This document shows positions 1 through 6,001 of a stretch of 6,268 nucleotides of DNA, piece by piece. Below the pieces are notes generated by a model, which searched no databases, had not been told where the DNA came from, and was given only the letters and a program-made list of their open reading frames with translations. The DNA is from Rhodospirillaceae bacterium (GTDB taxonomy: Bacteria; Pseudomonadota; Alphaproteobacteria; MPNO01; UBA2964), in assembly GCA_018660305.1 (NCBI GenBank), contig JABJKO010000141.1:1-6268 (forward strand), written 5' to 3'. Both the position numbers and the translations under genes were made by a program. Positions within the stretch are counted from its first letter, which is position 1, and each line of letters starts with the position of its first letter.

Positions 1-2
1 GG

Positions 3-95
3 AGGGGGGAATATGGCTTCCCCGACGAAATCAGAGTCCCGACAGACCCGATCCTCTGCAAGCAGGAACCAATTCGGCTTCAAAAAGACACTTAA
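3..95 (+). CDS. Possible 3' end of an unidentified gene entering from the left edge
   Basis: The third + strand frame is open from the left edge to a TAA at 93-95. It reads like ordinary protein (for example YGFPDEIRVPTDPI) and has fairly GC-rich third positions, while the DNA turns AT-rich just after the stop. This would make it the tail of a gene converging on the nucleotidyltransferase. It is only about 30 codons long, and I do not recognise a family. Competing readings exist. The first + frame has an ATG at 13-15 behind GGAGG at 1-5 and could encode a 29-residue peptide ending at 102. The second + frame is open to about 148. A minus-strand frame is also open across this stretch but lacks a ribosome binding site. 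The sequence to the left is needed to decide. Confidence 0.25.
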   Translation, partial: RGEYGFPDEIRVPTDPILCKQEPIRLQKDT

Positions 96-127
96 AATTT
101 AAACCGGACAATCGTGGATCAAGTCCG
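81..127 (-). terminator. Weak candidate terminator after the hpnA-nucleotidyltransferase pair
   Basis: Read on the minus strand about 40 bases past the nucleotidyltransferase stop, CGGAC (123-127) can pair with GTCCG (105-109). An inner ATC/GAT pair gives an interrupted stem. The sequence that follows is T-rich (GTTTAAATTTT, then TCTTTTTG, ending near 81). The stem is short and the T tract is not immediate or pure, so this is a weak intrinsic terminator at best. It is listed because nothing better is visible between this gene and the left edge. Confidence 0.25.
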
Positions 128-164
128 AAGGTAACGAATAGAAAGTGAGCATCAGAATCCTGTT

Positions 165-905
165 CTAAATCCGCGGCAAAACATCCCGGGTTGCGCGCTC
201 CACATCTTCCGGGAAATCGATTTCGATCCACGCAAGCCCGGCGATATCGACGGCGCCGACAGTGTCGCCAAGATCCGACAACAGAAGATCACGGACCGCT
301 TCCTCATAGGGATCGTCGACCCGGCCGTCCGCGATATAAATTTCTGTCTGGCGCGCAAGGGCCGCACCGAAGACCGGGTCCAGACGGATGAAGCCGACCC
401 ATTCACCGACAATGTCGTAATCCCGGTTGGCCACCGCCTTGCGGAACTCCACCGGGCGGTCGCCGCGCAGGCAGAACTTTACCGGCTCGTCGCCATCCTC
501 GAAGCTGGTATCGAAGGGAAAACAGGTGGCGCCGGGACCCTTTATCATTTTTTGCAGGATCGCCGCGTCATAAAGAACATCGGCATCCATGAACAGCACC
601 GTCTCGCCTGCCATCAGCGCGTCGCGGCCGGTCCACAGGGAGACCACGCTACCTTCGCGATAGCGGGGGTTCTCCACGAAACGGACGAAATCCTGCGCCC
701 CCAGCGCGCGGACTTCCGCTTCGATCTCCGCGGCGCGATAGCCCACCACCAAGACCATTTCATCGATCCCGGCAGCCTGAAGATTATGGATATGGCGCGC
801 CAGAAGCGTACGGCCTTCGAACCGCAACAGGCATTTGGGTGGATGATTTTCGTCGCGGCCGGACAGGCGGTTACCCATGCCGGCGGCCAACATAAGCGCT
901 TTCAT
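165..905 (-). CDS. LicC-like NTP transferase (phosphocholine cytidylyltransferase family)
   Basis: This is a 246-residue cytosolic nucleotidyltransferase of the GT-A-like fold that transfers an NMP from an NTP to a phosphorylated acceptor. Visible motifs are the N-terminal signature LAAGMGNRL (6-14) with PPKCLL (22-27, Lys24), the acceptor-side motif NPRYREGSVVSLW (79-91), the metal-binding DAD (107-109) and the C-terminal WIEIDFPED (226-234) with a second metal-binding Asp at 230. This order matches CTP:phosphocholine cytidylyltransferase LicC and its relatives. The true acceptor cannot be read from sequence: phosphocholine, phosphoethanolamine, an aminoalkylphosphonate, and glycerol, inositol or sugar phosphate all remain possible. 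It has no signal peptide or membrane segment. The ATG (903-905) follows the hpnA stop after a single base (TGAAATG) and no strong ribosome binding site precedes it, so translation is probably coupled to hpnA. Codon use resembles that of its neighbours. The fold is secure, the substrate is not. Confidence 0.85.
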   Translation of the reverse strand: MKALMLAAGMGNRLSGRDENHPPKCLLRFEGRTLLARHIHNLQAAGIDEMVLVVGYRAAEIEAEVRALGAQDFVRFVENPRYREGSVVSLWTGRDALMAGETVLFMDADVLYDAAILQKMIKGPGATCFPFDTSFEDGDEPVKFCLRGDRPVEFRKAVANRDYDIVGEWVGFIRLDPVFGAALARQTEIYIADGRVDDPYEEAVRDLLLSDLGDTVGAVDIAGLAWIEIDFPEDVERATRDVLPRI

Positions 906-906
906 T

Positions 907-1899
907 TCAGGAGAGATATCCTTTCTCGCGGAACCAGGTGACGGAATCCTCGAAAGCCTGCTGGACCGGACGCGCCTTATAACCCAAGTCGCGTTCCGCC
1001 CTGGCCGAGGAAAAATACATTTTCTTGCGGGCCATCCTGATGCCGTCGACTGTAACGAACGGCTCGGACCCGCCGGTCAGCCGCGTCCAGGCCTCCGCCA
1101 TATAGGCGATGGGCATGATCGCGCCATGGGGGATGCGGATGGTGGGCGGCTTGCGGTTACAAATCCGGGCGATGGCCGCCAGAATTTCGGCAAGCTCCAT
1201 ATCCTCACCGCCCAGCACGTAGCGCTCTCCAAGGACGCCTTTTTTCCAGGCCAACAGATGCCCCGCCGCCACATCGTCCACATGGACCACGTTCAGCCCG
1301 GTATCCACGAAAGCCGGCATGCGTCCTGCCGCCGCCTCGACGATCATCCGGCCGGTTGGCGTCGGCTTGATATCGTTGGGCCCCACCGGTGCGGAGGGAT
1401 TCACGATCACCACCGGCGCCTTTTCGTCGCGGACCAGCGCATGAACCGCCTCCTCGGCGAGAAACTTGGAGCGTTTATAGTCGCCAATCATGTCCGCCTC
1501 GGTAGACGGCGTATCCTCGTCGGCGGGCGTGCCGTCCTTGTTGCTGCCGAGGGTGGCCACGCTGCTGGTATAGATGATGCGCTCAGTACCGGCCTCGCAG
1601 GCCGCCTGGATGATGGCCTGTGACCCCGCCACATTGGTCCGCACCATCTCATCCGGATTGCGGGTCCATAGCCGATAATCAGCCGCCACATGGAACACCA
1701 CAGAACACCCGGCCACCGCTCTCGCAAGAGATTCCGGGTCGTTCAGGTCGCCTTCGGCCACATGGACTGCCAGCCCATCGAGATTACGCCGGTCGCTATT
1801 GGGACGGGCCAGAACGCGGACGGATTCACCTTCCGCCAACAGCGCGCGCGCAACCGCTGAGCCGACGAAGCCCGTTGCTCCGGTAACCAATGCGGTCAT
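907..1899 (-). CDS. hpnA: Hopanoid-associated sugar epimerase HpnA
   Basis: This is a 330-residue extended short-chain dehydrogenase/reductase, full length for HpnA. The N-terminus has the Rossmann dinucleotide motif TGATGFVG (6-13). TSS at 111-113 and the catalytic Tyr141-x3-Lys145 (YKRSK) form the active site. NPSAPVGP at 167-174 and PTPTGRM at 179-185 fit the HpnA group of NAD-dependent epimerases/dehydratases. No membrane segment is evident, so it should be cytosolic. The family occurs in hopanoid loci and has been proposed to modify a sugar or polyol head group, but its substrate is unsettled. The ATG at 1897-1899 is supported by AAGGG (1908-1912) eight bases upstream, and the Rossmann motif begins at once, so there is no room for a later start. 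It leads a two-gene unit with the nucleotidyltransferase and is divergent from hpnH. Assignment to HpnA rests on overall similarity plus hopanoid neighbours. Confidence 0.9.
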   Translation of the reverse strand: MTALVTGATGFVGSAVARALLAEGESVRVLARPNSDRRNLDGLAVHVAEGDLNDPESLARAVAGCSVVFHVAADYRLWTRNPDEMVRTNVAGSQAIIQAACEAGTERIIYTSSVATLGSNKDGTPADEDTPSTEADMIGDYKRSKFLAEEAVHALVRDEKAPVVIVNPSAPVGPNDIKPTPTGRMIVEAAAGRMPAFVDTGLNVVHVDDVAAGHLLAWKKGVLGERYVLGGEDMELAEILAAIARICNRKPPTIRIPHGAIMPIAYMAEAWTRLTGGSEPFVTVDGIRMARKKMYFSSARAERDLGYKARPVQQAFEDSVTWFREKGYLS

Positions 1900-1902
1900 G
1901 GC

Positions 1903-1915
1903 AACAACCCTTGTT
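1903..1915 (-). promoter_or_regulatory. Small palindrome enclosing the hpnA ribosome binding site
   Basis: On the minus strand AACAA-GGG-TTGTT forms a perfect 5-bp inverted repeat whose centre is the GGG of the hpnA ribosome binding site, 8 bases from the ATG. As RNA it could fold into a weak A/U hairpin that presents or partly hides the site. The arms are short enough for chance, but shc shows the same arrangement. Confidence 0.3.
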
Positions 1916-1920
1916 TCATT

Positions 1921-1947
1921 CCGGGGGCAAAATAGGCATTCCCCCGG
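1921..1947. repeat. GC-rich inverted repeat upstream of hpnA
   Basis: CCGGGGG (1921-1927) and CCCCCGG (1941-1947) are perfect complements separated by 13 bases, with no extension inward or outward. The repeat ends about 21 bases before the hpnA ATG. It is not followed by a T tract on either strand, so it is not a standard intrinsic terminator. It could be an operator or a stable hairpin in the hpnA leader. Confidence 0.45.
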
Positions 1948-2072
1948 CGCTCCGCCACCACCGATTCGCGGCCGCCCCTCAATGCACGGAAATTTGTACC
2001 TGATTTGCTCTTTTCATTGATGCGGGAACGCCTTACATCATGATATCCATAGGGTGCCGGGCACATACCGTT

Positions 2073-2089
2073 AAGGCGAGGATAAATTG
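2073..2089 (+). promoter_or_regulatory. Ribosome binding site and TTG start of hpnH
   Basis: The purine-rich AAGGCGAGG (2073-2081) lies 5 bases before the TTG at 2087-2089. It decides the start: the translated N-terminus GVPLIQQLRVG matches the usual beginning of HpnH proteins, and no ATG or GTG gives that end. The weak TTG initiator may keep expression low. Confidence 0.7.
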
Positions 2090-3223
2090 GGCGTACCGTT
2101 AATTCAGCAGCTTCGGGTCGGCGGCTATATCATCAAGCAGCGCTTCAAGAACAACGAAAAATACCCGCTTGTCCTTATGCTGGAGCCTTTGTTCCGGTGC
2201 AATCTCGCCTGCCCCGGCTGCGGCAAAATAGATTACGAAGACGATATCCTGAACCGGCGCCTGACGGCGGAACAGTGCCTGCAGGCGGTCGACGAGTGCG
2301 GCGCGCCCATCGTCTCCATCCCCGGCGGGGAACCGCTGCTCCACAAGGAAATTCAGGCCATCGTCGAGGGCATCGTCGCGCGCAAGAAATTCGTTTATCT
2401 GTGCACCAATGCCCTGCTCCTCGAAAAGCGCGTCGATCTGTTCGAGCCGTCACCCTATCTGACATTCTCCGTGCATCTGGACGGGATGGAGGAACATCAC
2501 GACAAGGCGGTGAACCAGCCGGGCACGTTCAAGCGCGCGGTGTCCGCCATCAAGGCGGCGAAAGCCCACGGCTTCCGGGTCAACGTCAACTGCACCCTGT
2601 TCGATCAGATGACGGCCGCCGAAGCGGCGCAATTCTTCGATTTCTGCATGGAAGAGCTGAACGTCGAAGGCATTACGGTGTCGCCGGGCTATGCCTATGA
2701 GCGCGCGCCGGATCAGGAAAACTTCCTCAACCGGAAGAAGACCAAGCAGCTGTTCCGGGACATTTTCGAGATCGGCTCGCTGAAGCGCTGGCGGTTCAGC
2801 CAGTCGTCGCTGTTCATGGATTTCCTGTCGGGCAACCAGCAATATAAATGCACGCCATGGGGCAACCCCACCCGCAATATCTTCGGCTGGCAGCGGCCGT
2901 GCTACCTGCTGGCGGAAGGCTATGCGTCGAGTTTCTCCCAGTTGATGGCGGAAACAGATTGGGACAGCTACGGCACCGGCAATTACGAAAAATGCGCCGA
3001 CTGCATGGTTCATTGCGGCTATGAGGCCAGCGCGGTTTCCGACACGGTCGCCCACCCTATCAAAGCGCTCGGCGTCTGGCTCAGGGGCATCGAGACCAAA
3101 AAACCCATGGCGCCGGAGATCCCGCTGGATAATCAGCGCCCCGCCGAATTCGTCTTCGAAGACGTGGTGAAAACCATGTCAGAGCGGGCGGCAGAGGCTC
3201 GGGAGCGCAGCGACGCGGCTTAG
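2087..3223 (+). CDS. hpnH: Adenosylhopane synthase HpnH (radical SAM)
   Basis: This 378-residue radical SAM enzyme attaches the 5'-deoxyadenosyl radical to diploptene to form adenosylhopane, the first step in making the C35 side chain of extended hopanoids. The CNLACPGC motif supplies Cys38, Cys42 and Cys45 for the 4Fe-4S cluster. GGEP at 80-83 is the SAM-binding motif. The C-terminal region, matching the domain found in HpnH (DUF3463), carries CTPWGNPTRNIFGWQRPC (255-272) and a further cysteine group at 303, 306 and 310. Length is normal. Translation starts at TTG 2087, backed by a good ribosome binding site and the conserved N-terminus. It is the only clear + strand gene here, divergent from hpnA and convergent with hpnG, whose last 15 codons it overlaps. 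Its product is the substrate of HpnG. Confidence 0.95.
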   Translation: MGVPLIQQLRVGGYIIKQRFKNNEKYPLVLMLEPLFRCNLACPGCGKIDYEDDILNRRLTAEQCLQAVDECGAPIVSIPGGEPLLHKEIQAIVEGIVARKKFVYLCTNALLLEKRVDLFEPSPYLTFSVHLDGMEEHHDKAVNQPGTFKRAVSAIKAAKAHGFRVNVNCTLFDQMTAAEAAQFFDFCMEELNVEGITVSPGYAYERAPDQENFLNRKKTKQLFRDIFEIGSLKRWRFSQSSLFMDFLSGNQQYKCTPWGNPTRNIFGWQRPCYLLAEGYASSFSQLMAETDWDSYGTGNYEKCADCMVHCGYEASAVSDTVAHPIKALGVWLRGIETKKPMAPEIPLDNQRPAEFVFEDVVKTMSERAAEARERSDAA

Positions 3224-3865
3224 CGCGGCAAAGGCCGGCCGGCTGGCACGCCACAATCCAATCACATCGGAAATTTCGCGCGGATTTCTCAGAAGGCGGG
3301 CCGCCAGCGCGACACCACGCACGCCACCGTCATTGCCAATGGCGTCGAAAGCAATATCCGGTAATTCATCCTCCGCCGTATCCGCGACAGCGCGGATGAC
3401 AAGGCAGGGAACGCCGCGGGAACGGGCAGTCTCCATCACCACATGGCTCTCCATATCGACACAAAGCGCACCGGTGCCGGTATGGAGCAGGCGTTTTGGT
3501 TCGGGATCGACAACCGCCTGATCGACCCCGAGCACCGATCCCGATACGAAAGCCAACCCCGCCCCCTGGAAATCTCCGGCCATTGCGTCCCGCCAGCTTT
3601 CGCTGACCGGGCCTTGGCGGCCATCCTGGGAGATAACGGATGTGGCGAGAATTACGGTTCCCGACGGCAGGCCGGGATCAATGCCGCCCGCCAGACCGAA
3701 ACTGACCAACCCATCGGCGCCGCCGGAAAGCAGATCTTCCGCCTGCCGGCGCGCCCGCGCCGCATCGGCACCTGAACAAACGATGCGGAAATTTTCACTG
3801 GGGGCTAAAGTCCGCAGACAGGCTGCTTCGCGGCGGGTTCCGGTGATGATACCGATGCGCGACAA
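3179..3865 (-). CDS. hpnG: Adenosylhopane nucleosidase/phosphorylase HpnG
   Basis: This 228-residue protein of the purine nucleoside phosphorylase/MTA-SAH nucleosidase superfamily removes adenine from adenosylhopane, the HpnH product, giving the ribosylhopane intermediate. Visible motifs are FGLAGGIDP (56-64), CVDMESH (135-141, ribose-binding Met-Glu) and RAVADTAEDELP (158-169, with Asp162 as the purine-contacting acid). No signal or membrane segment is seen. The start is TTG (3863-3865). The codon before it is the shc stop in the same reading frame, so no earlier start is possible, and the next Met is residue 95. There is no clear ribosome binding site in the end of shc, so reinitiation by ribosomes finishing shc is the likely route. 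The 3' end overlaps hpnH by 45 bp, including both stop codons. The last residues look unconserved and the core is complete. Confidence 0.93.
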   Translation of the reverse strand: MSRIGIITGTRREAACLRTLAPSENFRIVCSGADAARARRQAEDLLSGGADGLVSFGLAGGIDPGLPSGTVILATSVISQDGRQGPVSESWRDAMAGDFQGAGLAFVSGSVLGVDQAVVDPEPKRLLHTGTGALCVDMESHVVMETARSRGVPCLVIRAVADTAEDELPDIAFDAIGNDGGVRGVALAARLLRNPREISDVIGLWRASRPAFAALSRVAALPSLCRPL

Positions 3866-5815
3866 TCACATACCAAAGGCGGGCCGCTTGTCGTTACCGG
3901 TCTTCAAATTACGATAACGGGCCAGCGCCCATAAGGGAAAATACGCGCAATAGCCGTGGTAGCGCAGGTAGAATACGCGCGGAAATCCGACCGCGTTGTA
4001 ATATTCTTCATCCCAATCGGCACCGTCGCGGGGCGCATTCAGCAGCCAGTCGATGCCACGGCGCACCGCATCTGAATCGACCTCGCCCGCGGCCATCAGT
4101 GCCAGCACCGCCCAGGCCGTCTGCGACGGAGTCGAGGCCTTGGCCAGTCCCCGGTTTTCCGGCCAGTACGTCGCGCAATCCTCACCCCAGCCGCCGTCCT
4201 CACGCTGACAGCTCTCAAGCCAGGCAACCGCCTTACGGACAAAGGGCGCATTCATATCCTCGCCGGAGGCGTTAAACGCACAGAGCGCCGACCAGGTTCC
4301 GTAGACATAGTTGGTCCCCCAACGGCCGAACCAGGAGCCGTCTGCTTCCTGCTCCTTGCGAAGGTACTTAAGCCCTTTGCCCATTGCGGGATGATTGCGA
4401 TCATACCCAAGCTGCGCCAGCATCGAAATGCAGCGTGCGCTGACATCGGCGGTCGCGGGATCAAGCAGCGCACCATGGTCGGCGAACGGAATATGTTCCA
4501 GCCAGTAATATTCATTATCGGCGTCGAAGGCACCCCAGCCGCCGCGCGAGCCCTGCATCCCGATGACCCATTCAGCACCCCGATCGATCGCCTCACGTGC
4601 TTCGGGATCGCCGGTCCGGTCCAGAGCCGTCACGACGGCTGCCGTATCATCCACATCGGGATAATGGTCGTTGCGATACTGAAACGCCCAGCCTCCCGGC
4701 CGCACTTTGCGGCGGTTGACCGACCAGTCGCCTTTGACATCCAGAACCTGCCGGTCGACCAGCCATTTGGTAGCGCGTGCGATAACCGGGTCGTCGCCGC
4801 TATGACCGGCTTCCATCAGGGCATGTTCTGCCAGGGCCGTATCCCACACCGGTGACAGGCAGGGCTGGACATAGGCGGTATCACCCTTGATCACCAGGAG
4901 CTTGTCCACCGCCGCCCGCGCCGTCTGATAGTCCGGATCGTCGCTCGGCACACCAAGAGCGTAGAACGCCATCAAAGTATTCGCCATGGCCGGGAAAATG
5001 CCGCCCAGACCGTCCTCACCATTCAGCCGTTGCCGGACAAAGACCATGGCCTTGTTGATGGCCTTCTGCTGCGCCAACTTCGGCACAAAAGGCTCGAAAT
5101 ACCGGCCGAACCGGTCGACCGCCAGCATGACGTCGCCCAGCCAATGACCGGTCGGATTCTGCAGCCGATATTTTTCACTATCGGGCGGATTGACGAACAA
5201 CTCACTGATCGACGGGCAATCCCCTTTAGGGACCGGCCGTAGCGCCTGAAGCACCAGCAACGGCACCATCACCGTCCGCGACCAGTAGGAAACTTTTTCC
5301 ATGATACTGAGGGGCGTTCTATCGGGTGCCAGCAGCACTTCAACCCGGATCAGCGGACAGGCGCGCCACGGCACCTGACCGAACAATGCCAGGGTGATCC
5401 GCGTAAACACGTTGCTCTGCGCGGCACCGCCCCGCTCGAGAATGGTCTCGCGCGCGTGTTTCATATGGGGCGCATCGACATCGTCGCCGATCATCTTGAG
5501 AGCGAAATACGCCTTGACGCTGGCGCTCATATCGAAATCGCCACCGTGGAACAGCGGCCATCCACCATGCTGACCCTGACGGGTGCGCAAATAATTGCCG
5601 ATTTTAGCCTCTAGAGCGGGATCGACCTCATCAAGGTAGTGGTTGAGGAGAATATATTCCGACGGGATCGTGCAATCCGCCTCAAGGTCGTAGACCCAAT
5701 GCCCATCGGCCGCCTGCCGGTCGGCAATAGCGGTCGCCACCTCTTCGATGGTCTCATCAAGCAATCCGCTCTCGGGTGCCTCCGCCCCTGTTGCGACGGC
5801 TACGCTCTTTAACAT
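3866..5815 (-). CDS. shc: Squalene-hopene cyclase
   Basis: This 649-residue class II triterpene cyclase converts squalene into hopene (diploptene) and hopanol at the inner membrane face. It is full length for the family. The catalytic DVDD lies at 387-390 within YPDVDDTA, where the central Asp protonates the terminal double bond. SPVWDTALAEHAL (321-333) is another strongly conserved block. Repeated QW motifs, which rigidify the alpha-barrels, are visible near 34-40, 80-86, 420-427, 489-495 and 537-543. The C-terminus ends with the usual GYCAYFPLWALARYRNL. The ATG (5813-5815) is preceded by AGGGA (5821-5825) five bases away. It is followed without a gap by hpnG, forming a two-gene unit, and is preceded after 186 bp by hpnD. 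The symbol hpnF is also used for this gene. No missing catalytic residue or frame disruption was seen. Confidence 0.97.
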   Translation of the reverse strand: MLKSVAVATGAEAPESGLLDETIEEVATAIADRQAADGHWVYDLEADCTIPSEYILLNHYLDEVDPALEAKIGNYLRTRQGQHGGWPLFHGGDFDMSASVKAYFALKMIGDDVDAPHMKHARETILERGGAAQSNVFTRITLALFGQVPWRACPLIRVEVLLAPDRTPLSIMEKVSYWSRTVMVPLLVLQALRPVPKGDCPSISELFVNPPDSEKYRLQNPTGHWLGDVMLAVDRFGRYFEPFVPKLAQQKAINKAMVFVRQRLNGEDGLGGIFPAMANTLMAFYALGVPSDDPDYQTARAAVDKLLVIKGDTAYVQPCLSPVWDTALAEHALMEAGHSGDDPVIARATKWLVDRQVLDVKGDWSVNRRKVRPGGWAFQYRNDHYPDVDDTAAVVTALDRTGDPEAREAIDRGAEWVIGMQGSRGGWGAFDADNEYYWLEHIPFADHGALLDPATADVSARCISMLAQLGYDRNHPAMGKGLKYLRKEQEADGSWFGRWGTNYVYGTWSALCAFNASGEDMNAPFVRKAVAWLESCQREDGGWGEDCATYWPENRGLAKASTPSQTAWAVLALMAAGEVDSDAVRRGIDWLLNAPRDGADWDEEYYNAVGFPRVFYLRYHGYCAYFPLWALARYRNLKTGNDKRPAFGM

Positions 5816-5816
5816 G

Positions 5817-5831
5817 CTAATCCCTGATTAG
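5817..5831 (-). promoter_or_regulatory. Palindrome enclosing the shc ribosome binding site
   Basis: CTAATC and GATTAG are perfect 6-bp complements separated by 3 bases, ending one base before the shc ATG. In the transcript (CUAAUC-AGG-GAUUAG) the AGG of the ribosome binding site forms the loop, so folding would constrain ribosome access. The same design on a smaller scale precedes hpnA. It could equally be a DNA operator half-site pair or a chance palindrome. Confidence 0.4.
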
Positions 5832-5845
5832 AGGCGCCAATAGCT

Positions 5846-5868
5846 GGAACGAACGTTCCGCTGGTTCC
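5846..5868. repeat. Cluster of GGAAC/GTTCC elements in the shc leader
   Basis: GGAAC (5846-5850) and GTTCC (5855-5859) form an inverted repeat around GAAC, and a third GTTCC (5864-5868) repeats the second at a 9-bp interval. This could be a protein-binding site or a small RNA hairpin 30 to 55 bases before the shc start. GGAAC recalls the -35 box of alphaproteobacterial EcfG promoters, but no matching -10 box stands at the required distance. Confidence 0.3.
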
Positions 5869-5907
5869 CTCTTTAAACTTTGTCCTCATCCCGTCAGACA
5901 ACGCTTT

Positions 5908-5937
5908 ATTATCGCCGAGAATCAACCAAATACTCAA
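5908..5937 (-). promoter_or_regulatory. Candidate sigma-70-type promoter for shc-hpnG
   Basis: On the minus strand TTGAGT (5932-5937) and GATAAT (5908-5913) are separated by 18 bases, matching four and five of six consensus positions. Transcription would start near 5901, giving a leader of about 85 bases to the shc ATG. A weaker alternative downstream is TTGTCT with TTTAAA, also at 18-bp spacing. The 186-bp gap after hpnD makes an independent shc promoter plausible, but this is pattern matching only. Confidence 0.35.
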
Positions 5938-5962
5938 TGTGTTTCCGTTACTTAGACCACTT

Positions 5963-5985
5963 CTTCTACCGATGTGCCGGAGAAG
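5963..5985 (-). repeat. Stem-loop just downstream of hpnD
   Basis: CTTCT-A-CCG (5963-5971) pairs with CGG-AGAAG (5978-5985), an 8-bp stem with one bulged base and a 6-base loop, 17 to 39 bases past the hpnD stop. On the minus strand it is followed by AAGTGG rather than a T tract. It is therefore more likely an mRNA 3'-end or processing structure, or chance, than an intrinsic terminator. Confidence 0.3.
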
Positions 5986-6001
5986 TCACCGGAATGTCCC
6001 T

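Larger units (their letters stand above)
1900..2086. promoter_or_regulatory. Divergent intergenic region between hpnA and hpnH
   Basis: This 187-bp gap must hold the start signals for hpnA (leftwards) and hpnH (rightwards). I found no convincing -35/-10 pair for either. Partial matches on the + strand such as TTGATG at 2017-2022 have no well-spaced -10 box. Structure present: a perfect 7-bp GC-rich inverted repeat (1921-1927 with 1941-1947), a small palindrome over the hpnA ribosome binding site (1903-1915), and overlapping short palindromes ATCATGAT (2037-2044) and GATATC (2042-2047) upstream of hpnH. The shared position could allow joint control of the two units. Confidence 0.4.

Noticed and set aside
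877..1623. 248-codon open frame on the + strand opposite hpnA
   Set aside because: It lies antisense to a fully motif-supported hpnA. Its translation is rich in His, Arg, Gly and Asp in the way expected of a shadow frame in GC-rich DNA, and it has no recognisable domain.
1921..1947. Intrinsic terminator between hpnA and hpnH
   Set aside because: The stem is strong but no T tract follows on either strand, and the flanking genes diverge, so no transcript is expected to end there.
2025..2050. GGAAC upstream of hpnH as an EcfG general-stress promoter
   Set aside because: The -35-like GGAAC is present at 2025-2029, but no CGTT-like -10 stands 16 to 17 bases downstream. The GGAAC elements before shc fail the same test on both strands.
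2450..3055. 201-codon open frame on the - strand opposite hpnH
   Set aside because: It is antisense to hpnH, whose cysteine and SAM motifs are intact. It has no ribosome binding site or recognisable family and is explained by codon bias.
4391..4855. 154-codon open frame on the + strand opposite shc
   Set aside because: It is a shadow of the shc coding region covering the DVDD catalytic block, with no supporting start signal or domain.
5816..6001. Remnant of hpnE between hpnD and shc
   Set aside because: The gap is only 186 bp and AT-richer than the genes. I see no flavin-binding or desaturase-like peptide in it, so there is no support for a pseudogene.
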